Assembly: GCF_007746075.1 (NCBI RefSeq)
Contig: NZ_CP036339.1
Span: forward strand, 3,315,786-3,379,785
Source: Lacipirellula limnantheis
Lineage (GTDB): Bacteria > Planctomycetota > Planctomycetia > Pirellulales > Lacipirellulaceae
Length of the DNA stretch: 64,000 nt
Reading direction: 5' to 3'
A program made the translations under genes and the position numbers. The first letter of the stretch is position 1, and each line of letters begins with the position of its first letter. Under the pieces are notes generated by a model. It did not search any database and had not been told where the DNA came from. It was given only the letters and a program-made list of their open reading frames with translations. Shown piece by piece: positions 28,498-37,620 of this stretch.

Positions 28498-28816
28498 AGC
28501 CTGATTGTGACGACGGCCTGGAAGTCGCATTCACTGTCAATGTTCGACGTGTCCTGTTGCTGCCGCAAAGACAGTGTGCATTTAGGATTCAGTACCTGAC
28601 GCCAAGTAAGATGGCGAGTTGAACCCTCGCTGTGGCGGCGCGCCGCTTAGCGACTTCCCGGATGAGACTGCCCTTCGCCTCTCCGCACCGGGATGCCGAT
28701 GATCCCGACCGCCCTCCCGTGGCGAGCTGGTGCGGGTAGACTGGCCTCACGCAACAGACAACAGCACCCCCTATCCTTGCCACTGGCCTTCGACGGCCGC
28801 AAGGCTCAGGGGGAGC
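28498..28816. other. Convergent intergenic region
   Basis: About 320 nt between the convergent CsrA-REC and P-type ATPase genes. I see a 12-bp perfect palindrome (GCGGCGCGCCGC, near 28636-28647) but no T-run beside it, and no gene-like frame. It may contribute to termination. Confidence 0.3.
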
Positions 28817-31663
28817 TTAACATGCGGCAGCGTCGTTGCGCGAGCGACCAAACTTCTTCGTTACTTCAATAATGAGAGCCGGCAGGATGGAAAGGACGCC
28901 GATCAAGGCCCATTCACCCAAGGTCGGGTAAGCTTCCACGCCGAATGCCTGGTGGCACGCCGGAATGAGGATCACGGCTAATTGCAGGATCGACGACGCG
29001 CCAGTCGCCGCCAGCAACGCACGGTTACTTGCGGCGCCGAGTTCAAAAAAAGTCTCTCGGTCGCTTCGGCACGTCAGCGCGTAGGCCAATTGGGCGAAGC
29101 CTAACACACAAAACGCCACAACCTGAGCCTCCGCCAGCTTCATCGGATCGTGCTGATAGACGAGGAAGAATCCTACGAGAGCTGAGACGGCCGTTAAACC
29201 TCCGTGCCATAGAATTCGAAAGGCGCGCCGTCTGCCGATTAACGGTTCATGCGTGCCTCGCGGCGGCTGCTCCATCAGCCCGCCGCCGGACTTCTCTGCG
29301 CCAAGCGCGAGTGCCGGCAGTCCGTCGGTAATCAAATTGAGCCACAACACCTGGATCGCGAGCAGAGGCGCAGGCCAGCTGAGCAGCGTCGCTGCAAACA
29401 TGAACATCAGCTTGCCGGCGTTTCCGGCAAGCAAGTAGTGGACGAATCGCTGGATATTCGCATAGATCCGCCGCCCTTCCTCCACAGCGGCGACGATGGT
29501 GGCGAAATTGTCATTGAGCAAGATCATCGCAGACGCTTCCTTCGTCGCATCGGTCCCCGTGATGCCCATGGCAATGCCGATGTCGGCCGCCTTGACGGCG
29601 GGTGCGTCGTTGACGCCGTCGCCAGTCATGGCAACGACGTTCCCGCGCTTCTGGAGCGCATGAACAATTCTCAACTTGCTTTCCGGCGAGACGCGCGCAT
29701 AGACGTCGATACGGGGCGCCTGCTCCAGCAGTTTCGCGTCTGGCCAAGAATCGATGTCCTGACCGATCGCAACTTCTCCTTGCTCGGACAAGATGCCGAG
29801 CGCACGCCCAATCGCTCGCGCGGTGGCAGGGTGATCACCGGTAATCATTACCGGTCGGATACCAGCGGCGTGACACTTACTGACTGCCTCTTGAGCCTCA
29901 GCGCGCGGCGGATCAATCATCCCCACGAGGCCCGCAAAGACGAGGTCGTCTTCCTTGGCGTCGCTGGCCCCGTTCGCTGGCCGGTAGGCCAGCGCTAAAA
30001 CCCGCAGCGCGCGACCAGCCATCTCTTCGCAATAGCCCCGAATTCGCGACCGGTCCTCATCGCGCATGGGTGCAACGCCGCCTGCCCTCAGCTGTCGCGT
30101 CGTTGCCGCCAGGATCGATTCGGGCGCACCTTTGACGAGCAGCTCGTAGTTTGAGTTCAAGTCGATCGTCACGACGGACATCATCTTGCGCTCAGAGTCA
30201 AAAGGCGATTCATGAACGATACGCCGGCTCGAATCTCGAACGACGCCGACCTTTCGCGCAAGGACCACGAGCGCCGCCTCCGTGGGATCGCCGATCGCCT
30301 GCCAATGCGCCTCGTCCTCGGCACGTTCAACCGTGGCATTGTTGCACCACAGGCCGATAGACGCCGCCCGAGCAAGTTCTAGCGAGGTCGTTGTCGTCTG
30401 GTCACATCGGGCATCGCCATTCGTCTGACTTCGCCACTGGTCTTGGCCGCCCGCCTGACGAAGCACGTCGCCGTCGGGGGCGTATCCAACGCCCGTGACT
30501 TGCCAGGATTGGTCGGACGTGACGACTTCTTGGACCGTCATCTCGTTTCGAGTAAGAGTCCCTGTCTTGTCGCTGCAAATCGTCGTTACCGAACCAAGGG
30601 TCTCGACGCTCGCCAGCTTGCGAATCAGCGCCGAACGTTGAGCCAGCCTCTGCGCCCCAATCGCAAGCGTGATCGTCAGGACCGCCGGGAGTCCTTCAGG
30701 GACCGCGGCGACCGCCAGACTGACCGCAAGCTGAAGCGTATCGAGCCAAGACTGGCCGCGCAACAATTGGAGAGCCGCAATCACTCCAACTAAGATGATG
30801 CAGATGACGACTAAGTTCCGACCCAGACGGCTAATTCGCTCGACCAACAGAGGCGTGGGAGGTTTCTGGTCGCGAAGCATCCCCGCAACGCGGCCAAGCT
30901 CCGTCTGCATTCCAGTAGCGACGACCACGCCAGACGCTCTCCCTCTGGTCGCCAGCGAACCCAAATAGACCATGTTCCGCCGGTCGCCAAGGGGCGCTTT
31001 CAGACCAAGGACGAGCGTATGATCTTTTTCGACTGGCATTGACTCGCCTGTTAGCGCCGCTTCATGAGTCTCGAATTGATAGGATTTCAGCAACCGGATA
31101 TCTGCGGGAATCGAGTCGCCAGCTTCAAGTTCAATCCGGTCGCCCGGCACCAATTCACGTGAGGGAACGCGGCGAGTCTCTCCCAACCTGACGACGCGAG
31201 CCATGGGCGCCGCGAGGTTACGCAGCGCTGCCAGCGCACGCTCTGATTTAAAGTGCTGATATAAGCCTAAGGCCGCATTCAGCGCAATAATCAGCAGAAT
31301 CGCCGTGGCGTCGAGCCATTCTCCCAGCGCCGCCGCGATCACGCCGGCGACGAGCAGAAGAATGACGACGATTTCGCGAAGCTGCCCGAGGACTAAATTC
31401 CACCAGGGCGTCGTAGGCTCCGAGGCTAACTCGTTGGCGCCAAATCGGGCGGTCTGCCGTAAAACTTGCTGTTCATTGAGGCCTTGCTCGGCGTCCGTTT
31501 CGAGGAGCCGGACGGCGGCGTTGACGTCGACGGCATGCCACGGATCCGCTGACTTGTCGGCCCCGGGCTCCGACGGCGGCAATTCGCCGTCCGGCATTTC
31601 CAGTTGTTTGACGGACGGATGGCTGATGCGCGCCTTCCTTGCCCAGGACACTTCTGTCGCCAC
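28817..31663 (-). CDS. Cation-translocating P-type ATPase (P2A, Ca2+-type)
   Basis: 948 residues, GTG start at 31663 with AGGGG 6 nt upstream. Order of motifs: N-terminal cation-ATPase domain, TGES (205-208) in the actuator domain, PEGLP (322-326) in helix M4, DKTGTLT with phosphorylated Asp 365, nucleotide-binding region (VKGAPESIL), TGDGVNDAPAVKAADIGIAM hinge and a C-terminal six-helix domain. PEGLP together with the M6-type LWLNLITDGLPALALG points to the SERCA/PMR1 group, so Ca2+ (or Mn2+) export is likely. Close relatives in other bacteria often sit in stress islands beside Usp and HPF genes, as here. It is transcribed downstream of the zinc ribbon gene but separated from it by a strong hairpin. 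Confidence 0.92.
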   Translation of the reverse strand: MATEVSWARKARISHPSVKQLEMPDGELPPSEPGADKSADPWHAVDVNAAVRLLETDAEQGLNEQQVLRQTARFGANELASEPTTPWWNLVLGQLREIVVILLLVAGVIAAALGEWLDATAILLIIALNAALGLYQHFKSERALAALRNLAAPMARVVRLGETRRVPSRELVPGDRIELEAGDSIPADIRLLKSYQFETHEAALTGESMPVEKDHTLVLGLKAPLGDRRNMVYLGSLATRGRASGVVVATGMQTELGRVAGMLRDQKPPTPLLVERISRLGRNLVVICIILVGVIAALQLLRGQSWLDTLQLAVSLAVAAVPEGLPAVLTITLAIGAQRLAQRSALIRKLASVETLGSVTTICSDKTGTLTRNEMTVQEVVTSDQSWQVTGVGYAPDGDVLRQAGGQDQWRSQTNGDARCDQTTTTSLELARAASIGLWCNNATVERAEDEAHWQAIGDPTEAALVVLARKVGVVRDSSRRIVHESPFDSERKMMSVVTIDLNSNYELLVKGAPESILAATTRQLRAGGVAPMRDEDRSRIRGYCEEMAGRALRVLALAYRPANGASDAKEDDLVFAGLVGMIDPPRAEAQEAVSKCHAAGIRPVMITGDHPATARAIGRALGILSEQGEVAIGQDIDSWPDAKLLEQAPRIDVYARVSPESKLRIVHALQKRGNVVAMTGDGVNDAPAVKAADIGIAMGITGTDATKEASAMILLNDNFATIVAAVEEGRRIYANIQRFVHYLLAGNAGKLMFMFAATLLSWPAPLLAIQVLWLNLITDGLPALALGAEKSGGGLMEQPPRGTHEPLIGRRRAFRILWHGGLTAVSALVGFFLVYQHDPMKLAEAQVVAFCVLGFAQLAYALTCRSDRETFFELGAASNRALLAATGASSILQLAVILIPACHQAFGVEAYPTLGEWALIGVLSILPALIIEVTKKFGRSRNDAAAC

Positions 31664-31694
31664 GTGATTCCCCTAATACAACGCCTATCAGTGG

Positions 31695-31732
31695 CCGAGC
31701 CCGCGCACCGTACGGTGCGCAGCTAGGCTCGG
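31695..31732 (-). terminator. Long hairpin between the zinc-ribbon gene and the ATPase gene
   Basis: An 18-bp perfect palindrome (GCGCACCGTACGGTGCGC, 31703-31720) is nested inside 7-bp arms CCGAGCC / GGCTCGG (31695-31701 and 31726-31732). It touches the stop codon of the zinc-ribbon gene (31733). There is no T-run, so it is either a U-less terminator, an mRNA-end stabiliser or an operator in front of the ATPase gene, whose start is 32 nt further on. Confidence 0.5.
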
Positions 31733-32026
31733 TTAACCAAAATCAAACAACTCACTTAAAAACGATCCCCGTTTCTTGGGGGGCGGCTGCTGGCGGTTTG
31801 AGCCCTGATAGCGACTCTGGCCGCGCGGAGACGCGTCCGACTCGTCGTCATAGGACGCTCGCGCGCCAGACCTAGCGTTGGGGAGCATGGGCGAGGCCTG
31901 CTCGATCATCTTGTCAAGCTCGCCGCGGTCGAGCCACACGCCGCGACAGGCGGGGCAGTAATCGATTTCGATGCCTTGCCGTTCCGCTATACGCAGTTCG
32001 GCATGACAAAGCGGGCATTTCATCAT
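31733..32026 (-). CDS. TFIIB-type zinc ribbon protein
   Basis: 97 residues. Residues 1-45 are a zf-TFIIB (PF13453) domain: KCPLCHAELRI and IDYCPACRGVWLDRGELDKM, with zinc ligands C4, C7, C24 and C27 and the typical C-x-x-C-xGxWLDxGEL tail. The remainder is a low-complexity linker rich in Ser, Arg and Gln ending in FLSELFDFG. GGAGG lies just before the ATG pair. The family is common and uncharacterised; in other genomes it often accompanies stress genes. It is downstream of the HPF gene on the same strand (59 bp), likely cotranscribed. Confidence 0.9.
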   Translation of the reverse strand: MMKCPLCHAELRIAERQGIEIDYCPACRGVWLDRGELDKMIEQASPMLPNARSGARASYDDESDASPRGQSRYQGSNRQQPPPKKRGSFLSELFDFG

Positions 32027-32085
32027 GGTCCTCCAAATGTTGAGTAAGTCAGCAATACGATTCGTCGCTCACGTTGCGGCGAGGT

Positions 32086-32430
32086 TCACCCAAACGCGGT
32101 TCCTCCAAAGGGCATTCGATCTCGAACAAATCGGTCCCGCTCCAGCCGACGACTGACCAGACGGTCGAGACGGCCAGAGATTCGATCCAGGAGAACCGGC
32201 AGGCTGCTGTCGCGGTCTTCCAGAACGATTTGCCCCATTCCTTTCAGGCTGGTGACCACGCGGCAGCGCTTATCAATTCCGCCCCGGTCGCCATTGACGT
32301 CACTGAGCGTGACGGTCACGCGCGTTACCTTTGACATAAAGCGTCCCAGGGCGAATCCCAGCCGCCGCTCCAAGTAAGCTCTCCCGTCTGGATTCAGAAT
32401 TACCCCCCGGCAATGTAGGCTGATCTTCAT
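32086..32430 (-). CDS. Short HPF/RaiA-type ribosome-associated protein
   Basis: 114 residues. The sequence KISLHCRGVILNPDGRAYLE, RRLGFALGRF and RVTVTLSDVNGDRGGIDKRC follows the beta-alpha-beta layout of ribosome hibernation factors (HPF/RaiA), including LExRLxFALGRF and the VxLSDxNGxRGGxDK motif seen in the subgroup found in stress islands. It is a short form lacking the C-terminal dimerisation domain, so it would act on single 70S ribosomes. First gene of a minus-strand transcript with the zinc ribbon gene, divergent from the NhaR-type regulator, which is a likely regulator of the pair by position. Confidence 0.85.
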   Translation of the reverse strand: MKISLHCRGVILNPDGRAYLERRLGFALGRFMSKVTRVTVTLSDVNGDRGGIDKRCRVVTSLKGMGQIVLEDRDSSLPVLLDRISGRLDRLVSRRLERDRFVRDRMPFGGTAFG

Positions 32431-32558
32431 TGTCTTCTCTCGGTGTGAGGATCGTATCCAAGCCCGAGCATCGCGCTCTGGCTATGGTTACAATACGGCT
32501 TTTCCACAAGCAGCGGGCATCGGAACCACGCCACTCAATCATCGAAAGCGCCGATGGA

Positions 32559-33461
32559 ATGACACTCGACCAACTGAATTTCGACTGCCTGTACACCTTT
32601 TGGATGGTTGCCCGCGAGGGGAGCATCGCTCGGGCTTGTCCAAAGTTGTTTCTTGCGCAGCCGACGGTAAGCGGGCAACTACGCGCGCTCGAGAAGACGC
32701 TCGGACACAAGCTCTTCACGCGGGCGGGACGCGGACTAGCGCTGACCGACACCGGCCATTTCGTCTTCCGACACGCAGACGAGATTTTCAGCCTTGGGCA
32801 AGAATTGCTGAGAGGCGTCGGCGGTCAGCCCCGCGAATTGCCGTTACGACTGATCGTGGGAATCGCCGATGTTCTGCCCAAGTCAGTGACGTACCGACTG
32901 CTGAAGCCGGCGCTGGCGTTTGATAAGGTTCGCGTGGTGTGCCGGGAAGGCAAAACGGACCAGCTGCTCGCCGAACTGGCGCTCCATCGTTTGGACCTCG
33001 TGCTTTCCGATGCTCCGCTTCACCCTTCGCTCAGCATCCAAGCTTTTAGCCATTTATTGGGAGAAAGTACGATTACGATCGTAGGCGTCGAGTCGCTTGC
33101 ACAGAAGTTTCGCAAGAACTTTCCCGCATCATTAGACCAAGCTCCGTTCTACCTTCCCACCGAGAACACGGTGTTGCGAAGATCAATGGATGGATGGTTC
33201 GACGCCAATGGAATTCGCCCGCTAGTCCTTGCTGAGTTCGAGGACAGCGCATTAATGAAGTCGTTTGGGCGAGAAGGTCACGCTCTGATGGCGATTCCTT
33301 CAGTTGTCGAACGGGACGTGCAGCTTCAGTACCAGTTGCAGGCAGTTGGCCGGATCGAGGCTATCCGTGAAAAGTTTTTCGCCATCTCCGCGGAACGCCG
33401 AATTCAGCATCCCGGCGTTTTGGCCGTCTCAGCGGAAGCTCGCAAGCTTCTGGCGAAGTAG
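32559..33461 (+). CDS. nhaR: LysR-family regulator of the NhaR type
   Basis: 300 residues from the ATG at 32559, chosen because it opens MTLDQLNFDCLYTFWMVARE, the usual NhaR N-terminus; a frame from 32430 would add 43 atypical residues. The winged helix-turn-helix (GSIARACPKLFLAQPTVSGQ, LFTRAGRGLALTDTG) is followed by the effector-binding domain (LRLIVGIADVLPKSVTYRLL, LDLVLSDAPLHP). In E. coli NhaR activates the Na+/H+ antiporter gene nhaA; no antiporter gene is in the window. Divergent transcription from the HPF/zinc ribbon unit suggests control of those genes instead. Symbol given by family resemblance. Confidence 0.85.
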   Translation: MTLDQLNFDCLYTFWMVAREGSIARACPKLFLAQPTVSGQLRALEKTLGHKLFTRAGRGLALTDTGHFVFRHADEIFSLGQELLRGVGGQPRELPLRLIVGIADVLPKSVTYRLLKPALAFDKVRVVCREGKTDQLLAELALHRLDLVLSDAPLHPSLSIQAFSHLLGESTITIVGVESLAQKFRKNFPASLDQAPFYLPTENTVLRRSMDGWFDANGIRPLVLAEFEDSALMKSFGREGHALMAIPSVVERDVQLQYQLQAVGRIEAIREKFFAISAERRIQHPGVLAVSAEARKLLAK

Positions 33462-33856
33462 CGGCCGGCAATGCGATCTCAATGATCGCTTGTCATCGAA
33501 CGCGATGACATCGCGGGCTTCGCGAATAGCTGCGAGTTCGCAAGCCGTCGGCTGGCGCGTCTAGCCGGGCCGTCCGCCTCTCGCGCGTCGATAATCCGCT
33601 CGAAGAGCCGGTGGATCATCGGCTTCACAAGAACCCATGAATCTTCGCGTTCGCTCGGCGCCGACAGCGGCGAAGAGGAGAACTCTTGATTCTTCTGGCG
33701 GCCGGTTCTATACTCGCGGCCTCGTCTTCAAATTCGGGGAATTCCTCGCCATTGGTGAATTGATTCGATTGAGCCTCGCCCTCAGGCGGAGACGCTGTAG
33801 GAGTTCGTTAGTCCTCGTCTTGGATTCAATGAAGTCTTTCGCGAGAGTCTTCCGCC
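33462..33856. other. Intergenic region upstream of a DUF1559 gene
   Basis: About 395 nt with short frames only. No repeat, RNA or transposase similarity was noticed. The last 60 nt before 33857 should contain the promoter of the DUF1559/lipoprotein unit, but I find no convincing -35/-10 pair. Confidence 0.35.
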
Positions 33857-34792
33857 ATGATCGATTCCGCCCGCGTCGCACGGCGAGCGTTCACTCTCGT
33901 CGAGTTGCTCGTCGTCATTGCGATTATCGGGGTGTTGGTGGCGCTGTTGCTCCCTGCGGTGCAAGCGGCGCGGGAGGCGGCGCGGCGCACCGAGTGCGTC
34001 AATAAGCTTCGGCAATGGGGCCTTGCCCTTCAGAATCACCACGACTCCAAGGGCTACTTTCCCCAGGGGACGATTTCCGTGGGCGGCACCGGCGTTAACG
34101 CCGACCTCGACCGGCGCACGTTCGTCTTGCTGGTCTGGCCGTTCTTGGAACAGACCGCGCTTTTCGCTTCTTATGATTTCAAGTTCCCGTTCTGGCACGA
34201 GATTAATCGCGACGAGATGCTCGCGAGCCTTGCGATGTACTATTGCCCTTCGGATCGCGGCAACGGCCGATGGCATGGCGACGCGTATCACCGGGCTCGG
34301 GGCAACTATGTGGTTTGCTTTGGCAACGGCAGCTTTCGCGGCTCGGGAGGGAGCCATCCGAAATTCATGCGGGCGCCGTTTGCGGATTACCCCGACAAAT
34401 CCAAGGGTGTGCCGATGAAGGCGTTCGTCGACGGGCTTTCCAATACGATGTTGATGTCGGAAGTCATCATGGCGGCCAACGACGCCGACTTCGACGCGCG
34501 CGGCGATATTCTCAACAACCACGGCGGTCATTCTCAGTACATGACGGTGAATACGCCGAACAACGGCGTCGATCGCTGTTTTTGCAACTCTCGGGAGCAG
34601 ACTCCCGGCGCCCCCTGCATCAACACCCAGTCGGATATTTCGGTGAGCGCCCGAAGTATGCACCCCGAAGGCGTCCACGTCCTGATGGGCGACGCTAGTG
34701 CGAAATTCGAGAACAACAGCGTTGAACTGCTCGTCTGGCAAAAACAAGGGTCGCTGGAGGACGCGCCCGTCGCGGGCGGAACCCTTGATTAA
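33857..34792 (+). CDS. DUF1559 protein with prepilin-type N-terminal signal
   Basis: 311 residues. [20 protein letters not shown] is the cleavage/methylation motif (alanine replaces the more usual glycine before FTLVE), followed by [20 protein letters not shown]. The core has [14 protein letters not shown] and [14 protein letters not shown], and the end has [20 protein letters not shown], the family's H-x-GG/GDGSV-like terminal motif. A lipoprotein gene follows within about 100 bp, a pairing repeated at 50.9-52.4 kb. Inferred surface pseudopilin; function unknown. Confidence 0.93.
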   Translation: MIDSARVARRAFTLVELLVVIAIIGVLVALLLPAVQAAREAARRTECVNKLRQWGLALQNHHDSKGYFPQGTISVGGTGVNADLDRRTFVLLVWPFLEQTALFASYDFKFPFWHEINRDEMLASLAMYYCPSDRGNGRWHGDAYHRARGNYVVCFGNGSFRGSGGSHPKFMRAPFADYPDKSKGVPMKAFVDGLSNTMLMSEVIMAANDADFDARGDILNNHGGHSQYMTVNTPNNGVDRCFCNSREQTPGAPCINTQSDISVSARSMHPEGVHVLMGDASAKFENNSVELLVWQKQGSLEDAPVAGGTLD

Positions 34793-34891
34793 GGATCCGC
34801 ACCTGACGGATTGCCGGCAAACCGGCCGGCGCCGGCATTCGGATTGTCGCCGGGGGCATGTGAACTTTCGCTGCGGAGCCTCGCCTTCCCG

Positions 34892-35332
34892 ATGATGAGT
34901 CGCCGGACGCTGATGAACGCCATCTTCCATCGTCGCAAGCTCGCACGCGGACTGATTCCTCTCGGCATCGTTCTGGTCTTCGCCGGTTGCGCGGACGACC
35001 GTCCGCCGCGGCTGAGCGGCGTTGTCGCTGTCAACGGTGCCGCGGTCGACCAGGGCGAGATCCGCGTGATTCGGCTTGATGGCGCCGGCTCCCCGGTGGT
35101 CGCAGTCATAACTTCGGGCCGGTACGAGATGGAGGTTCGTCCCGGCGCCATGAGGGTCGAGATTCAAGCTTACCGCCCGGCGGCGAAGTCGCCCGTCGAT
35201 CCGGCGATGCCCGGCGCAGCGACCGCGGGGACGCTCGAGCCTTACCTCCCGGAAAAGTACAATCGCAATAGCAACCTGACCATCGAGGTCGCCGGCGACA
35301 TGGAAAAGGACTTCGACCTGACCGTGCCGTGA
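34892..35332 (+). CDS. Small lipoprotein, DUF1559-associated
   Basis: 146 residues from the ATG at 34892; an ATG at 34913 is also possible. The signal peptide ends in the lipobox LVFAGC, so the mature protein is lipid-anchored. The mature part (RPPRLSGVVAVNGAAVDQGE, ITSGRYEMEVRPGAMRVEIQ, YLPEKYNRNSNLTIEVA) is a carboxypeptidase-regulatory-like beta-sandwich with the final YN...SxLTxxV motif typical of planctomycete lipoproteins encoded next to DUF1559 genes. The mature region begins with the same V-xG-V-x-VNG pattern as the protein at 51.9-52.4 kb. Probably works with the preceding DUF1559 protein at the cell surface. Confidence 0.8.
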   Translation: MMSRRTLMNAIFHRRKLARGLIPLGIVLVFAGCADDRPPRLSGVVAVNGAAVDQGEIRVIRLDGAGSPVVAVITSGRYEMEVRPGAMRVEIQAYRPAAKSPVDPAMPGAATAGTLEPYLPEKYNRNSNLTIEVAGDMEKDFDLTVP

Positions 35333-35531
35333 CGGAATTCAGCAACGGCCTTCGCGGGTCATTCCCGTTAAGACCTGGTCACGTCGCCGAATTGTCCGGC
35401 AGCCCTGACGGGAAAGAGAAGGGAAATCAGCAAGGGCCAAAGACATCCTCTTGTTTTGAAGTCGATCATTTGCGACTTGAAAGCGCTCAACTAATCCCGT
35501 TCGGATCTGAACCATCGTCATAAGATCATTC

Positions 35532-35660
35532 ATGCCCCGGCGCCTCAATTCGTCGGTTATGGCGGTGCTCTTCGCCGCCGCGGCGGCAGTTGATGACATC
35601 GTCATCGCCGATTTTGAGAAAGATAACTACGACCGGTACGAAGTGAAGTATTTGGGTGTG
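35532..35660 (+). pseudogene. N-terminal remnant of a GH32-like exported protein (tentative)
   Basis: The frame begins MPRRLNSSVMAVLFAAAAAV with a short signal-peptide-like stretch, then DDIVIADFEKDNYDRYEV. Planctomycete GH32 (levanase-like) proteins begin similarly with a signal peptide followed by DxIVIADFEGxxYGDWxVxGxAFG. After YEV the frame no longer matches, so only about 35 codons are preserved. Confidence 0.4.
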
Positions 35661-35837
35661 CACTTCCTGGCTGTGGTGGCTAATGAAATCGGCGTCGAAG
35701 ACGCCTCCCGCAGACGATTTGCGGGGCGCAGCTGAGACGCAAGCTAAGGATTTGCGATGAGATGCGCAGGCGATGAACGCTTCTGCGCGTGCTGCGCGAT
35801 TTGGTTGAAGCATTGCGAGTCTCTCAACGCGATCGAC

Positions 35838-35867
35838 TTGACGGTCGCTGGAAGCGACGTGCATAAT
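35838..35867 (+). promoter_or_regulatory. Sigma-70-type promoter with an inverted repeat inside the spacer
   Basis: TTGACG (35838-35843), 18-nt spacer, CATAAT (35862-35867). The spacer contains the perfect inverted repeat GTCGCT-GGA-AGCGAC, an ideal place for a repressor or a MerR-like activator. It lies about 105 nt upstream of the LEPR-XLL protein start. Confidence 0.55.
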
Positions 35868-35973
35868 TTGCGCCATTCGTGGCGTTTAAGATCAATGATC
35901 CAGCGGTCGGCGGCGATGGTAGGCGACTGGCGCCTGATCGCGGCGGCGGCCCAACGTGGCGGCATCGCGTTTT

Positions 35974-37563
35974 ATGCTCAGCATGCGTAACTTGTGGACC
36001 AAACTTCGTGCGGGCCGTGACGCTCGTCCAGGGCAGCGGCCGTCGTCTTACTTGCCGGCGATTGAAGCACTAGAAGACCGCCGTATGTTGGCGGTGACGG
36101 CTTCGTTCTCGGCAGCTTCGGGCGTGCTGAACGTCTACGGCGATAGCGGCGACAATACGATCGAGGTGAGCCGTAACGCCTCGGGGGCGATTCTCGTCAA
36201 CGGCGGAGCGGTGGCGATCGTCGGCGGCGTGCCCACGGTCGCGAATACCGCGCTGATGAATCTGTTCGGACTCAGCGGGAACGACGCGCTCACGCTTAAC
36301 GAAGCGAACGGCGCGTTGCCGAAGGCGAATCTTTACGGCGGCGGCGGGCAAGATGTGATCACGGGCGGTTCGGGCAACGACTTGGCGTTCGGGCAAGCGG
36401 GGAACGACACGATCCTTGGCCGCGGCGGCTTCGACATGCTCTTCGGCGGCTCGAACGACGATACCCTTACGGGCGGGGACGCCGACGATCAGGCCTTTGG
36501 CCAGAGCGACAGCGATCGCATGATCTGGAATCCGGGGGACGACGCCGATCTTAATGAAGGAGGACTCGGCGCCGACACGGTCGAGGTGAACGGCGGCAAC
36601 GGCGACGAAGTCTTCACGACGACCGCCAACGGCACTCGGGTCCGCTTTGATCGTCTCAATCCGGCGCCGTTCTCAATCGACATCGGCACGAGCGAGAGCC
36701 TGCTCGTCAACGCGAACGGCGGCAACGATCAATTCTCAGCGACCGGCAACTTGGCGGCGCTCATCGCGATTACCGTCGACGGGGGCGCCGGCGACGATAC
36801 GTTGCTGGGGAGCAACGGCGTCGATTTGCTCATTGGCGGCGACAACAACGACTTCATCGATGGGCAGCAAGGGAATGACGTGATCTTGGCCGGCGCGGGC
36901 GATGACGACGTTCAATGGGATCCGGGCGACGGCAGCGACACGGTCGAGGGGCAGGCGGGAACCGATGAGTTGCTCTTCAACGGCAGCGGCGGAAGCGAGA
37001 TTATTGAACTGGCGGCGAACGGAGGGAGGACGCGGCTGACGCGAAATTTGGGAAACGTCGTCGTGGATTTGGACGACGTCGAGCGGATCAGCGTCAACGC
37101 GCTGGGGAGCACTGATACCCTGATCGTCAACAACTTAGCGGGGACGGACGTGTCGATCGTCAATCTCCTCTTAGCCGGGACGCTCGGCGGCGCCTTGGGC
37201 GACGCCGCCGCGGACAATGTGATCGTCAATGGCACGGCGGGCGATGATGTCATCTTGGTCGCGGGAAATGCTTCCGGCGTGACGGTGAGCGGTCTCGCGG
37301 CGACAGTCAATATCTTCACAGCGGAACCGGCGAACGATCGTCTGACCGTGAACGGACTCGGCGACCAAGACGTGATCGAGGCAACGGGGCTCGCGGCGAC
37401 GGGAATCGCGCTTACGGCGGACGGCGGCGATGGCGACGATATTCTGCAGGGAGGCGAGGGCTCTGACACGCTGCTCGGCGGCATCGGCGACGACGTGCTG
37501 ATTGGCAATGGGGGACTCGACGTTCTGGACGGCGGGACCGGCGACAACGTCCTGATTCAGTAG
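35974..37563 (+). CDS. LEPR-XLL exported protein with RTX-like calcium repeats
   Basis: About 529 residues from the ATG at 35974 (a GTG at 35956 is also in frame). The N-terminal motif IEALEDRRMLAV is the LEPR-XLL export signature peculiar to planctomycetes and relatives. The rest is built of GGxGxDxLxGG-type nonapeptides in three clusters, for example GGGGQDVITGGSGNDLAFGQ, GAGDDTLLGSNGVDLLIGGD and a terminal block ending GGLDVLDGGTGDNVLIQ. Such repeats bind Ca2+ and fold outside the cell. No protease or lipase domain is seen, so a structural or surface role is likely. A promoter with a palindromic spacer precedes it, and a PEP-CTERM gene follows 57 bp later. Confidence 0.88.
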   Translation: MLSMRNLWTKLRAGRDARPGQRPSSYLPAIEALEDRRMLAVTASFSAASGVLNVYGDSGDNTIEVSRNASGAILVNGGAVAIVGGVPTVANTALMNLFGLSGNDALTLNEANGALPKANLYGGGGQDVITGGSGNDLAFGQAGNDTILGRGGFDMLFGGSNDDTLTGGDADDQAFGQSDSDRMIWNPGDDADLNEGGLGADTVEVNGGNGDEVFTTTANGTRVRFDRLNPAPFSIDIGTSESLLVNANGGNDQFSATGNLAALIAITVDGGAGDDTLLGSNGVDLLIGGDNNDFIDGQQGNDVILAGAGDDDVQWDPGDGSDTVEGQAGTDELLFNGSGGSEIIELAANGGRTRLTRNLGNVVVDLDDVERISVNALGSTDTLIVNNLAGTDVSIVNLLLAGTLGGALGDAAADNVIVNGTAGDDVILVAGNASGVTVSGLAATVNIFTAEPANDRLTVNGLGDQDVIEATGLAATGIALTADGGDGDDILQGGEGSDTLLGGIGDDVLIGNGGLDVLDGGTGDNVLIQ

Positions 37564-37620
37564 TGATCCCGGGGTTTGGTTGCGAACCGTCGCGTCAGCG
37601 AAGATTTCTCGAGTGTGGTT

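Noticed and set aside
28630..28650. 12-bp palindrome GCGGCGCGCCGC as a terminator
   Set aside because: No loop of useful size and no T-run; common by chance in G+C-rich DNA.
33782..35167. 461-codon minus-strand frame antisense to the DUF1559 and lipoprotein genes
   Set aside because: Composition is shadow-like and the plus strand carries recognisable families across the whole stretch.
36912..37547. Ser/Pro-rich minus-strand frame opposite the RTX-like protein
   Set aside because: Pure mirror of GGxGxD codons; no independent support.
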